From: Microcoleus sp. bin38.metabat.b11b12b14.051
GTDB lineage: Bacteria; Cyanobacteriota; Cyanobacteriia; Cyanobacteriales; Microcoleaceae
Direction: 5' to 3'
Assembly (NCBI RefSeq): GCF_013299165.1
Contig: NZ_JAAFKD010000019.1
Coordinates: forward strand, 59,533-123,532
Length of the DNA stretch: 64,000 nucleotides
Shown here: in pieces, positions 1 to 8,276 of the stretch
Numbering within the stretch: the first letter of the stretch is position 1
Layout: each line of letters begins with the position of its first letter
Program-made: the position numbers and the translations under genes
The notes under the pieces: generated by a model
Seen by the model: only the letters and a program-made list of their open reading frames with translations
What the model was told of the DNA's origin: nothing
Database searches by the model: none

Positions 1-45
1 ATTTTACAAAAGTCATCCGATTTTAGATTTTCGATTGCAGTATTT

Positions 46-533
46 GTAGGGTGCGTCGCCTTCGACAAGCCCTTGCATAAAAATTGACTTTTCCAGTAGC
101 GACGCACCTTAGCCCTTGCTAAAAACTTTGCTACTACATAATTATTGGGTTTGTTTGCACTCCGCGAGCGATCGCGCTGGTGCGTCGCTATGAAATTGTC
201 GATTTTTTTGAGAGATGTTGCATGGCGAGGCACCCTGCGGTTAGGACTGAGAACTGCTACATTTTACAGCACAAAGGTTAAATGCTGTTGCAAATTCAAT
301 AAACTTTGTCTTTATAGCATCTGTATTCGTAGGGTGCGTCGCCCTCGACAAGCCCTTGCATAAAAATTGATTTTTCGAGTAGCGACGCACCTTAGCTCTT
401 GCTAAAAACTTTTGCTAAAACATAATTATTGGGTTTCTTTGCACCAGCGTGAGCGATCGCGCTGGTGCGTCGCTATAAAATTGTCGATTTTTTTGAGAGA
501 TGTTGGATGGCGACGCACCCTACGGTTAGGACT
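46..533. repeat. Two direct copies of a ~204-bp GTAGGGTGCGTCG element
   Basis: Copy 1 is at 46-248 and copy 2 at 329-533, 283 bp apart and nearly identical. Each opens with GTAGGGTGCGTCGCC, contains the inverted form GCGACGCACC twice, and ends with TTAGGACT. Related shorter copies lie near 9575-9690 and 24122-24290, so this is a dispersed hairpin-forming family. The weak reading frames across it are repeat sequence and not genes. Copy 2 directly abuts the stop codon of the kinase gene at 534. Confidence 0.85.
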
Positions 534-2072
534 TCACCACCGTTGGCGCCGCCCGTCGCAGTACAATGAATTTCTGGTAGCAAGTCTTTCAGCAAATACC
601 GAAAAACTCTTTTGCTCTTTGACTACCGCAACTTTTGGTGTCCGATCGCGCGCCGGAGGTTGAGAATTGGCGATCGCCCGCCCTGTTTCCTCTGGTTGAG
701 CTGCCGAAATTTCCGTACCTACTGCTGAATCTCCTGCATAGGCGATCGGCAAATTGACCAAAAAAGTCGCACCCACCCCGGGCGAACTTTCTATTTCAAT
801 ACTTCCTCCCAAAAATTCCGCCATTTTTTTACACAGAGACAATCCCAATCCCGTGCCTTTCACGCCCTTCTGCAAGTGATTTTCCACTTGAACAAATTCT
901 TCAAAAATCCGCGTTTGGTCGGCTGACGAAATGCCAATACCCGTATCAGCCACAGAAAAAGCAACCATTCCCCCCTCTCCCATTTCGGCCGCAACTCGGA
1001 CTTCTCCGGCTTCGGTAAATTTCAGCGCATTAGAAATCAGATTCCGCAAAATCTGAGCAACTTTTCCCTCGTCGGTGGTAAGGGTTGGAAGTTCCAGAGG
1101 CGCTTCAAAAATTAGACTTACGGGCGATTTTTGCGGTAGCAGGGGGCGCATCATTCCCCGCAGCGCGCTGAACAAATCTTCGACTTCAAACTCAGCCACG
1201 CGCACAGTTACTTTTCCGGCTTCAACTTTGGCTAAATCTAAGGAATCGTTGACAAGTTCTGCGAGAGATTCGGCGGATTTGCGAATAAAATTTATTTGTT
1301 TGTCTTGTTCGGGTGAAAGTTCTCCGTCGAGGCGATTTAACAAGATTTCAGAAATGCTGAGAATTGTGGTTAGTGGAGTGCGAAACTCGTGACTCATGTT
1401 GGAGAGAAAGCTGGTTTTGAGTTCGCCCTCTCGCTGGAGAGATTCGGCTTTTTCGTTCAATTCCGCGTAAAGTGCGACGACTCCGCGATTCCTGTCTTCT
1501 AGTTCTTGATTTAATTGTACGAGTTCTTCTTGACGCTGGCGGAGTTCGTCTAAAGTGCGAAGCAATTCTTGATTTTGCTGCTGAATTTCCGCATAGGGAT
1601 CTTCGGGAATTTGGCGCGCTAGTTTGTCAACTAATTGATTTAGTTCGATCGCACTTAGCGCAGGCATCTGCTTAGAAAACTGCTTAATCAATTGTACGGC
1701 CGTTCCGCGATCGGGCGCGGAGTCGATTTGCACCTCGTCCATCAACCGTTTTGCTGCTGCTAAACCCATTCCCGCACCAGTTTGCGATCGAAAATTCTGG
1801 CCCAACACAGTCTGTAAATCCGCAATTCCCGGCCCGCTGTCAGAAATCCGAGTCCGAAAAACTTGCGGCGATTCCCCTTCCACAATAAATTCTACTTTGC
1901 CACCGCCTGCATATTTGAAAGCATTGCGGGCAATCTCGGAAACTGCTGTTGCGATTCGGGTTTGTGATTGGGAGTCGAATCCCAACAACGCGCCGATTTG
2001 GCGAGCTCTTTGGCGGACTTGTACGATGTCTTGTTCAAAGCGAACTTCCGTCGTCAGGATTGGGTAAATCAT
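534..2072 (-). CDS. Histidine kinase with N-terminal RsbT-like ATPase domain
   Basis: A predicted 512-residue cytoplasmic kinase. Residues 1-135 form an anti-sigma/RsbT-type HATPase (N-box around SEIARNAFKYA, DSGPGIAD, GAGMGLAAAKRL). Residues 155-225 are rich in Gln/Glu/Leu and probably coiled coil. A HisKA domain follows with H228 in SNMSHEFRTPLT, then a second HATPase with LRNLISNALKFT, VADTGIGI and GTGLGLSLCKK. There is no transmembrane segment, PAS or receiver domain. I chose the ATG at 2072, because AAGAGGT lies about 8 bases upstream and homology begins there; an in-frame extension to 2252 reads through repeat-like AT-rich sequence. It is the last gene of the stressosome cluster, on the same strand, 223 bp after the phosphatase fusion. 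By analogy with RsbRST modules linked to two-component systems, I infer it is the output, or reads RsbST state. No cognate response regulator is in the window. Confidence 0.85.
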   Translation of the reverse strand: MIYPILTTEVRFEQDIVQVRQRARQIGALLGFDSQSQTRIATAVSEIARNAFKYAGGGKVEFIVEGESPQVFRTRISDSGPGIADLQTVLGQNFRSQTGAGMGLAAAKRLMDEVQIDSAPDRGTAVQLIKQFSKQMPALSAIELNQLVDKLARQIPEDPYAEIQQQNQELLRTLDELRQRQEELVQLNQELEDRNRGVVALYAELNEKAESLQREGELKTSFLSNMSHEFRTPLTTILSISEILLNRLDGELSPEQDKQINFIRKSAESLAELVNDSLDLAKVEAGKVTVRVAEFEVEDLFSALRGMMRPLLPQKSPVSLIFEAPLELPTLTTDEGKVAQILRNLISNALKFTEAGEVRVAAEMGEGGMVAFSVADTGIGISSADQTRIFEEFVQVENHLQKGVKGTGLGLSLCKKMAEFLGGSIEIESSPGVGATFLVNLPIAYAGDSAVGTEISAAQPEETGRAIANSQPPARDRTPKVAVVKEQKSFSVFAERLATRNSLYCDGRRQRW

Positions 2073-2295
2073 GCCATTAGACCTCTTGCAAAAGTCCTTG
2101 TAATCAACATTTCGGACGGGAATTACCCGTCCCAAAAACATCATTTTTTCGGGTTCAATGGGCATCTTGCCCATTCTAGCTATTTTGGTAACAGGTATAT
2201 TTTTGATTTTTGATGTTCGATTTTCGATCGGGGAATCGCTGATGACTCTCATGGTTTAGAACTCACAAAGCAGTTTCATTCTTGGGGAACTAATA

Positions 2296-3315
2296 TCAAG
2301 CTGGTTGTTTTACCTTGGCTACTACAACTGTCATGTCATCCCGAGTCCGTTTGAAGTCTCGGTAGAGTACGGCTGCGATTAAAGCCGGATGTTTCGCCGC
2401 CAAACCCGGGTAGCGGTTTAAATCCCACTGCGCCGCCAAACCATCGGAGTGCAGGATTAGCAGGGAATGCGACGACCAAGGATAGACAAATTCTGCTACT
2501 TTTTGCATCCGATGTCCAACTGTGCCGTTGTAGGAAACCATGCTGCGGCTTTGGTTATCTGTGAACACTACACCAGTGATGTTACCAACTCCGGCAAAAC
2601 AAATTGTTTTTTGGGTACGATCGATCAGGGCGATCGCAGCAGCCGCTCCTCTGGTATTTTTTAAAGCAGCGTGAGCCTTCTCTAAAATAGCTTTCGGCCC
2701 CAGTTTAGCGTTTTCCCCAAATACCCGCACCGCTTCCTGCGACGCTTCCTCGGCCAAAACCCCGTAGCCGAGCCCGTCAGCAACTAAAATCAGATTTTTG
2801 TCCGCGTCATTTTCAACAGCCCAGGAATCGCCACAAATTTGCTCTCCAACTTTCGGCAAGTGGACGACCCCAAATTCCAAGTAATTGCTGTTTTGGCAGG
2901 CTTCCCGGCTAATTTGTGCCTGTTCCAGCCGCATTAACAAAGCTGTCCCCAGTTTCGGTACAGAATGAATATCAAAAAAACTAGAGAGCCGTTTGATGGC
3001 GCCGAGTCCGGTTCCCGGAGTTCCCGCCGTCGAAAAACCATCGCGCAAACACTGACCAACATTTGCCATTCCCGGCCCTCGGTCTAGCGCTACTATTTCA
3101 ATGCTATCTCCTGTCGCTGTTTTTACAGTTTGCAGCAAAATTTCTCCTTCGCGGGCGTGTTTGACGAGGTTTTTTGCTGCTTCGGTAATCACAATTGCCA
3201 CTTTAGCGCGATCGGTCTCGTTAAATCCGACTTCCGTCGCCAAGGCGACAGCAATTCGTCGGGCTTCTCCAACTTGACTTTCTTCTGTTACTGGTATAGC
3301 TAGGGCATCGATCAT
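2296..3315 (-). CDS. RsbT-like kinase fused to SpoIIE/RsbX-type phosphatase
   Basis: A 339-residue two-domain protein. Residues 1-140 are an RsbT/RsbW-type HATPase (ITEAAKNLVKHA, DRGPGMAN, GTPGTGLGAIKRL). Residues 145-339 are a PP2C-like SpoIIE domain with the expected metal-binding acidic motifs (CGDSWAV, LVADGLGYG, HSDGL, RDDMTVVV). In Bacillus stressosomes RsbT phosphorylates RsbS and RsbR, and RsbX removes those phosphates. Here kinase-type and phosphatase-type modules share one chain. It lies between rsbT and the histidine kinase on the same strand, so the likely job is resetting the stressosome; whether the ATPase half is active is inference. The ATG at 3315 gives a normal N-terminus for the family. 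Confidence 0.85.
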   Translation of the reverse strand: MIDALAIPVTEESQVGEARRIAVALATEVGFNETDRAKVAIVITEAAKNLVKHAREGEILLQTVKTATGDSIEIVALDRGPGMANVGQCLRDGFSTAGTPGTGLGAIKRLSSFFDIHSVPKLGTALLMRLEQAQISREACQNSNYLEFGVVHLPKVGEQICGDSWAVENDADKNLILVADGLGYGVLAEEASQEAVRVFGENAKLGPKAILEKAHAALKNTRGAAAAIALIDRTQKTICFAGVGNITGVVFTDNQSRSMVSYNGTVGHRMQKVAEFVYPWSSHSLLILHSDGLAAQWDLNRYPGLAAKHPALIAAVLYRDFKRTRDDMTVVVAKVKQPA

Positions 3316-3354
3316 TATCTTGTATTTCTAATATTAAGCTAGCGCGCATTTCAA

Positions 3355-3640
3355 AAGTCAGTTGTCATTGGTCATTGGTCATTTGTCATTGGTCACTTGT
3401 CATTTGTCATTTGTCGTGACCTCAGAAACCGGGTTTCTTAGAATATTTCTCGTCACCAAACCTACAACTCGTAGAAACCCGGTTTCTCCCCCCTAACGAG
3501 TCAGCAGTAATTAGTAATCGGTGACACCTCACAAACCCGGTTTCTCCCCTAATGAGTCAGCAGTATAAACCCGGTTTCTTCCTAGATTTCTCCTTACCAA
3601 ACCCAAAACTCGTAGAAACCCGGTTTCTAGCCCCATCTCC
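3355..3640. repeat. Heptamer CATTGGT repeats and GAAACCCGGTTTCT copies
   Basis: The 330-bp spacer between rsbT and the phosphatase fusion has no gene. It holds a run of CATTGGT/CATTTGT heptamers (3357-3417), then several copies of GAAACCCGGTTTCT and its inverse, spaced by ACGAGT/CCAAACC segments. The same family is expanded at 63189-64000 and appears at 10119-10250. Confidence 0.85.
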
Positions 3641-3645
3641 CCATC

Positions 3646-4044
3646 TCATCTCCAACGGACGATCGCAATTTTAGTCCCCTTACCCACTTTGGAAACAATC
3701 TCAAATTCGTGCATCAACCGCTTAGAACCGCTGAGACCCAAACCCAAACCACGATCGGAAGTATAACCGTCAGTCATTGCCAATTCAATGTCTGGAATTC
3801 CCGGGCCCTTATCTTCAAATATCAGCCGCAGTCCCTTGCGACTACCTAATTGCAGCGTTTCGAGAGTTACAGTTCCCCCTTTACCGTAGTCTACTGTATT
3901 GCGGGCGAGTTCGCTGGCTGCGGTAACAATTTTTGTTTGGTCTACTAAGCCGAATCCCATTGCTACAGCCCAACCGCGCACTTGCTGTCGGACGTGGACT
4001 ATATCGGAGGACGATCGAATTTCTAGTGTCTCACGTTTTGACAT
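3646..4044 (-). CDS. rsbT: RsbT-type switch kinase (stressosome)
   Basis: A 132-residue HATPase of the RsbT/anti-sigma family. It has the N-box ASELARNTVDYG, the G1 box DKGPGIPD and the G2 box GLGLGLSGSKRLM, and it matches the family length. In the known stressosome, RsbT is held by RsbR/RsbS, phosphorylates both when stressed, and is released to activate an output enzyme. I chose the ATG at 4044 (MSKRETLE); an upstream alternative at 4077 adds eleven poorly conserved residues. rsbS lies 214 bp upstream on the same strand. The assignment rests on domain match plus neighbours, since isolated RsbT and RsbW domains look alike. Confidence 0.88.
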   Translation of the reverse strand: MSKRETLEIRSSSDIVHVRQQVRGWAVAMGFGLVDQTKIVTAASELARNTVDYGKGGTVTLETLQLGSRKGLRLIFEDKGPGIPDIELAMTDGYTSDRGLGLGLSGSKRLMHEFEIVSKVGKGTKIAIVRWR

Positions 4045-4258
4045 GGCTGCTAATCTACTACAATAGAACTTCTCCACAAAATAGAAGACTTATCCTCATC
4101 AACCAAGTTTCCCGTAATAAATCTGGAGTTTGTCAACAAGGTATCTAGAAATAAACCAGGTTTCTTTACAGTCAAAAAAAATGCAACATTGGCAACTCCC
4201 AAGCCTTAGGCAGTGTAATTTTAATCTCCAATCGAAAAATGAAATATTGACTGACTGT

Positions 4259-4636
4259 TTACACTTCTGAATCAGCAGACAAACCCAAGGATTTTCGCAA
4301 CAAATTCATGCCTTTTTCCACGTTTAAAGCTGTCCGAACACCCGTCAAAGAAAGCCCCAATTCAACCAGCGTAATTGCCACGGCTGGCTGCATTCCCACC
4401 ACCACTGTTTCCGCATCTAAAAAACGCGACATAGTAGCGATATTGTTGAGAATGCGTCCGATGAAAGAATCTACTATTTCCAGGGAAGAAATTTCAATTA
4501 AAACACCTTTAACCCCTGTCTTGACGATGCGGTTTGTCAGGTCGTCTTGCAGCGTTATTGCCAAGCGATCGTGCATATCAACTTGGATTGTCACTAGCAG
4601 AAATTCTCCCATTTGCAGGATCGGAATTCTTTCCAT
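4259..4636 (-). CDS. rsbS: RsbS-type STAS scaffold protein (stressosome)
   Basis: A 125-residue single STAS-domain protein, close in length and sequence pattern to Bacillus RsbS. It opens with the characteristic RIPILQMGEFLLV and carries IEISSLEIVDSFIGR, where Ser57 aligns with the phosphorylated Ser59 of Bacillus RsbS. GMQPAVAITLVELGL matches the conserved C-terminal half. It should co-assemble with the RsbR protein encoded upstream and bind RsbT. The gene sits between rsbR and rsbT on the minus strand. The 156-bp spacer upstream is filled with heptamer repeats. Confidence 0.92.
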   Translation of the reverse strand: MERIPILQMGEFLLVTIQVDMHDRLAITLQDDLTNRIVKTGVKGVLIEISSLEIVDSFIGRILNNIATMSRFLDAETVVVGMQPAVAITLVELGLSLTGVRTALNVEKGMNLLRKSLGLSADSEV

Positions 4637-4723
4637 TAATTCACCTTTTTTTTAGCCTTGAGTTAGATAAATATTTACGCCTAAACACAATATAGCGGTT
4701 ATCAATAAGGTAAGCCGACGAGC

Positions 4724-4774
4724 AATTACCAATTACCAATTACCAATTACCAATTACCAATTACCAATTACCAA
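4724..4774. repeat. Tandem heptamer CAATTAC repeat
   Basis: About seven tandem copies of CAATTAC/ACCAATT lie in the spacer between rsbR and rsbS. Short tandem heptamers of this kind are typical of filamentous cyanobacterial spacers. Because the cluster is co-oriented, the repeat probably lies within a transcribed spacer. Confidence 0.9.
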
Positions 4775-4792
4775 AACGCACTATATAAATTT

Positions 4793-5662
4793 TTATTTTT
4801 CCTCTTTAATATTTTTTATAGTTAAACCTTGGCGCTGCAAAGCGACTTTAAAAGCATCGGCTAAAGTCGCTTTTGTCAGAATATCCTGCAAGTCAACTCC
4901 CAAATGAACAATGGTTTGAGCGATTTGCGGGCGAATGCCGCTGATGATGCACTCAGTACCCATCAAACGGGCGGCGGCTACAGTTTTTAATAAATGTTGA
5001 GCAACTAAAGTGTCAACAGTCGGCACCCCTGTAATGTCTAAAATCGCAAATTCTGAGCCTGTTTCCATAATTTCTTGTAACAGAGTTTCCATGACTATTT
5101 GAGTGCGGGCGCTGTCAAGAGTTCCGATCATGGGTAAAGCGAGAATGCCTTGCCAAAGTTTGACTACGGGTGTTGACAATTCGAGCATTTCTTGCTGCTG
5201 GCGTTCGATGACTTCTTCGCGAGCTTTGAGAAAGATTTCTGTTACCCAAAGACCGAGCTGGTCTAATAAGCTGGTAGACAGCCATAGTTGTTCGACGAGT
5301 GCATCGCGGTTTTGTGTCAATTCGCGACAAAGCCGATCGAACAATGGCTTTTTGAAGCATAAAATAAAACTCGCGATCTCAGAGGGCGTAAAGCCCCTCT
5401 GAACGCGCGATCGCGAAACTTCTGCCAACAGCAGCCTCATATTTTCCCACTCGGGTGTCTGGATGTCGCTAAAGTTGCCGTGCTGCGCTGCTATTTGCAG
5501 CAATTGCAGGAACTCTTGACACTCGGATCGCAATTCTTTGGCTCTCATCAAGTCGTCCCGCCGCAGCCCGGTGTTTTGCAGTTCTTTGAGCCAGTCTGCT
5601 AGCAGCTCAGCTTTGTTTTGTTCGAGGATTGCCGCGATCGTGTTATTGCTTGTGAGTTCCAT
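4793..5662 (-). CDS. rsbR: RsbR-type stressosome protein (RsbRD_N + STAS)
   Basis: A 289-residue protein: residues 1-165 form a helical N-terminal domain of the RsbRD_N type, and residues 168-280 a STAS domain. Conserved segments are LPMIGTLDSART and ITGVPTVDTLVAQHLL. Thr218 in VDT aligns with the RsbR phosphosite Thr205, and Thr181 lies in the GTLDS segment near the second site. The helical N-terminus replaces the non-haem globin domain of Bacillus RsbRA, so the stimulus cannot be inferred. I chose the ATG at 5662, which has CAGGAGATAATTTTA directly upstream; a longer frame to 5737 lacks such a site. It is the first gene of the stressosome order R-S-T. Confidence 0.92.
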   Translation of the reverse strand: MELTSNNTIAAILEQNKAELLADWLKELQNTGLRRDDLMRAKELRSECQEFLQLLQIAAQHGNFSDIQTPEWENMRLLLAEVSRSRVQRGFTPSEIASFILCFKKPLFDRLCRELTQNRDALVEQLWLSTSLLDQLGLWVTEIFLKAREEVIERQQQEMLELSTPVVKLWQGILALPMIGTLDSARTQIVMETLLQEIMETGSEFAILDITGVPTVDTLVAQHLLKTVAAARLMGTECIISGIRPQIAQTIVHLGVDLQDILTKATLADAFKVALQRQGLTIKNIKEEK

Positions 5663-5754
5663 TAAAATTATCTCCTGCTGAGCAATTGGGATGAAGTTGT
5701 ACGATCGATCGCACTCTTCGTATTTTGGATGGGGCAACTTCTGAGTTTAACTCA

Positions 5755-6273
5755 CTATTTCCTATTTGCGATCGGGGGCCGGGCGCCTAACTGTAAAATG
5801 CGTTTGACGATCGCACTGGTGGAACTCGGAACTTCTATTTCGATCAAGCAAATTTTGCCACCTCCGGCGATAACTGCCGGTGCTTCCGGCAGAGTTTCCA
5901 GTTGATAGTCGCCTCCTTTAACGTATATATCAGGCTTCAGGATACCGATCAGTTTAGTGGCGGTAATTTCCGAAAAAATTACTACGGCGTCTACTGGTTT
6001 CAGGGCCGCCAAAACTTCGGCTCGCTGATTTTCCGGTACGATCGGGCGGGGCGGCAATCCCGGCTGCTGCGGTTTGAGCGCTTGCACGCTGGCGTCGCTA
6101 TTCAAGCCCACCACGAGCGATCGCCCCAAAGCTTTTGCCGCCTGCAAATAGCGGACGTGGCCTGCGTGCAGGAGATCGAAGCACCCGTTAGTAAACACGA
6201 TCGGACGCCAATTATCCGGATCGTTGGCGATCGAGCTTTCAATTTCTCTCAACGTGTAAACACCAGAAATCAT
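5755..6273 (-). CDS. rfaE2: RfaE2-type ADP-heptose nucleotidyltransferase
   Basis: A 172-residue cytidylyltransferase-fold protein. It has the nucleotide-binding signature FTNGCFDLLHAGHVRYL with H36-x-G-H39, GGDY in the middle, and the C-terminal SSTSAIVKRI segment. RfaE domain II transfers AMP from ATP to D-glycero-beta-D-manno-heptose 1-phosphate in the ADP-heptose pathway for surface polysaccharide. The N-terminal sugar-kinase half found in E. coli HldE is absent, as usual for stand-alone RfaE2. The chosen ATG at 6273 has GGTGGTGA upstream; longer starts at 6312 and 6354 are less family-like. It lies 92 bp before rsbR on the same strand, so co-transcription is possible but a functional link is not evident. 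Confidence 0.88.
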   Translation of the reverse strand: MISGVYTLREIESSIANDPDNWRPIVFTNGCFDLLHAGHVRYLQAAKALGRSLVVGLNSDASVQALKPQQPGLPPRPIVPENQRAEVLAALKPVDAVVIFSEITATKLIGILKPDIYVKGGDYQLETLPEAPAVIAGGGKICLIEIEVPSSTSAIVKRILQLGARPPIANRK

Positions 6274-6840
6274 TGCATTCACCACCAGCAAATTTGAACG
6301 GGGATGAATCATCCTAGCAAGAAATGCGCGACAAAAGCACCTTCGCCTTAACAAATCTACAATTTAAATGAACCCCCAAACATAACCAACTCCCGAGCGC
6401 CAAATAAAGCAACGGATTGGCTAAGAGATTTAAAAAAGTTTATGCAGTAAATTTGACTTAATAATTCCCAGAATCAACTTCAAGAATTGACACTAAGAAT
6501 CACTCCAAATAAACGAATTATTAAGGAACAATATTTGATAAAGTACCTGCTTTGTTGGCGAACCGTTAGAATACTCATCGTTCTGACCGACGCGAAGCGG
6601 AGTTATTGTCACCAAGGAAAAGAAGACAATATAAAGAGTTTACAATTGATCCGAGGAATGCTATATCGGTGTATCTGTGACTTTGGTGTCGCGAATAAAG
6701 GTAATTGGTACTTGAAGGTTAAAAAGGTGGCCCAATACTTATTTATTTCAGCTTTCTGTGATATCAATTACTATAAGACAGGGGATTTTGTGCCACTGCC
6801 ACTAGCAGCGGGAGATGTAGGGGGCGAAACCCACCTAAAA
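6274..6840. other. Gene-free spacer left of the structured RNA
   Basis: AT-rich spacer. A 126-codon open frame at 6487-6867 has no recognisable domain, no good ribosome-binding site and an odd composition, and I do not call it. If the element at 6844 is an RNA whose 5' part carries a guide, that part would lie at the right end of this stretch. Confidence 0.5.
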
Positions 6841-6843
6841 GTT

Positions 6844-7186
6844 ACCCTCAGTGTCGATGATTTCTGACACCCCAGGCAAGCGAAAGCCAGTTAAAAGCTG
6901 CTGCAAGCGTGCAGAACTACTCTGGGGGCAGCCTCGGGCCCTCACGGGGGCAGCCGCTGGCTTTGAGGGTCAGCACCTGCGCTGGGCCTCCTGTGCCAAA
7001 CTCTGCATCTAGCAGAGCTTGTAGCAACGTCGGCCCAACTAATGTCACCACCCCAGCTTGTGAAAAGCCGGGAGAAAATTTAGGCGAGTACCCGATCGAG
7101 CTATTTTGGTGGAAAATAACCTGAAGTACCTAACCTCGGCAAGCCTGTTTTTGGGGCTTCCAAACTCATACAATCGGGCAGGCTTT
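6844..7186 (+). ncRNA. Candidate structured RNA, possibly an OMEGA-type RNA relic
   Basis: This stretch is GC-rich compared with its left flank and folds into a multi-branched structure. ACCCTCA (6844-6850) pairs with TGAGGGT (6964-6970). Inside it AAAGCCAG (6883-6890) pairs with CTGGCTTT (6957-6964). Local hairpins are GTGTC/GACAC (6851-6855 with 6866-6870), CTGCA/TGCAG (6901-6914) and CTCTGC/GCAGAG (7001-7006 with 7012-7017). The last is enclosed by TGGGCC/GGCCCA (6983-6988 with 7032-7037). AAGCCTG/CAGGCTT (7141-7147 with 7179-7185) adds a distal stem. GGGGGCAGCC occurs twice. The pairing is seen directly. The identity is not: size and architecture recall the RNAs of IscB/TnpB transposon nucleases, but no intact nuclease gene follows. 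Strand is a guess, and 7187-7412 has nothing else recognisable. Confidence 0.4.
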
Positions 7187-7412
7187 GATTAGTCGGCCCA
7201 GCAGACGCGCCTCAACAGCCGTTTTCACCTTCAGGATTCCTGTTTTCACACAGCCAGGGACTGAAACTCAAACCATGGTGTTGCCGGGCCCACCACTCGC
7301 CTTCGGAAGGCTTTCGCCACCAACGAAGAAGGGCAATTGAGCGCTCCCACCAGTGAACTGATTAAACAGAATTTCGCTGAATCTAACGGTGTAGAATTAT
7401 CTCACAGGAATT

Positions 7413-8243
7413 ATGAAAGCAACTAATAGCCGTCAATTTTCTTCAGTCGCTGCTCGCACTCTAAAAGTAGTCGGGATTATCTTGATTCTCTCTGCTCTGC
7501 TTGATTGTATCGTTCTGTCGCTGCCGGGAGAAACCTCCGATATTCTCAATCGAGGCTGGCAGCTTGCCGCTGCGACTCAGATAGTTGACCGGGGGATTAT
7601 TCCTTTGATGGGTATCGCCTTGTTGATGACAGGCTTTTGGGTAGACAGCAGCAGTGGAGTCTCTATTGACCGACGCAATGTTTGGGTTGATTTGCGATTC
7701 TGGGCGCTGTTGATTTCCAGCTTGTTAGGGCTAATTTACCTGTTGCTGGTTCCTGTTCACCTCAACAATACTCGTTTGGAACTCAAGGATGCTCTGGCTC
7801 AAGTCGATAAAGAAGCTGGACAAGCCGAAGGTCAACTTGAAGCCCAAATTAAAAGCGAGCAGTTTAAAGCTCAGGTAGAACAGCTCAAAAGCCAGCGCCG
7901 CAGCCAAATAGGCGCACTGCTGCAAGACGACGCGAAACTGCAACAAGCACTCAAGAGTCCAGATGTTCCCAAGGAATTGAAAGCTGTACTTCAAGAGTCG
8001 AAAAGTGACCCGAAAGCGCTCGACAAGTTCCTCGAACAGCAAGCCCAAGAACTGCCCAATCAAGCTCGCAACGAGATTCGCACCCGCAAGCAACAAAAAG
8101 AGAAAGAGTTGAGAACTCGATCGAGAAATTCGAGTTTGCAGACGGGTATCAGCAGTTTGTTGTTGGCGATTGGCTACATTACTGTTGGTTGGACTGGTCT
8201 CAGAAGTATGGGAATTCTACGGTTCGGCCACCGCAAAAATTAA
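7413..8243 (+). CDS. hpsJ: HpsJ-like membrane protein
   Basis: A 276-residue protein with hydrophobic segments at about 17-37, 60-75 and 94-114, a long charged Gln/Lys/Glu-rich central stretch (118-235, probably coiled coil), and a last membrane segment near 245-262. The N-terminal block with LKVVGIILILSALLD and QIVDRGIIPLMGIALLMTGFW matches the HpsJ family linked to hormogonium polysaccharide secretion in filamentous cyanobacteria. CAGGAATT precedes the ATG. A glycosyltransferase gene follows 332 bp downstream on the same strand, which fits a polysaccharide role, but the rest of an hps locus is not here. Family call is from memory of the conserved N-terminus. Confidence 0.72.
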   Translation: MKATNSRQFSSVAARTLKVVGIILILSALLDCIVLSLPGETSDILNRGWQLAAATQIVDRGIIPLMGIALLMTGFWVDSSSGVSIDRRNVWVDLRFWALLISSLLGLIYLLLVPVHLNNTRLELKDALAQVDKEAGQAEGQLEAQIKSEQFKAQVEQLKSQRRSQIGALLQDDAKLQQALKSPDVPKELKAVLQESKSDPKALDKFLEQQAQELPNQARNEIRTRKQQKEKELRTRSRNSSLQTGISSLLLAIGYITVGWTGLRSMGILRFGHRKN

Positions 8244-8276
8244 CCCACCAAAAAACGGATACCAGCCCTCAACAAT

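Noticed and set aside
6487..6867. 126-codon open frame as a gene
   Set aside because: No domain, no ribosome-binding site, unusual composition, and its end runs into the base-paired RNA candidate.
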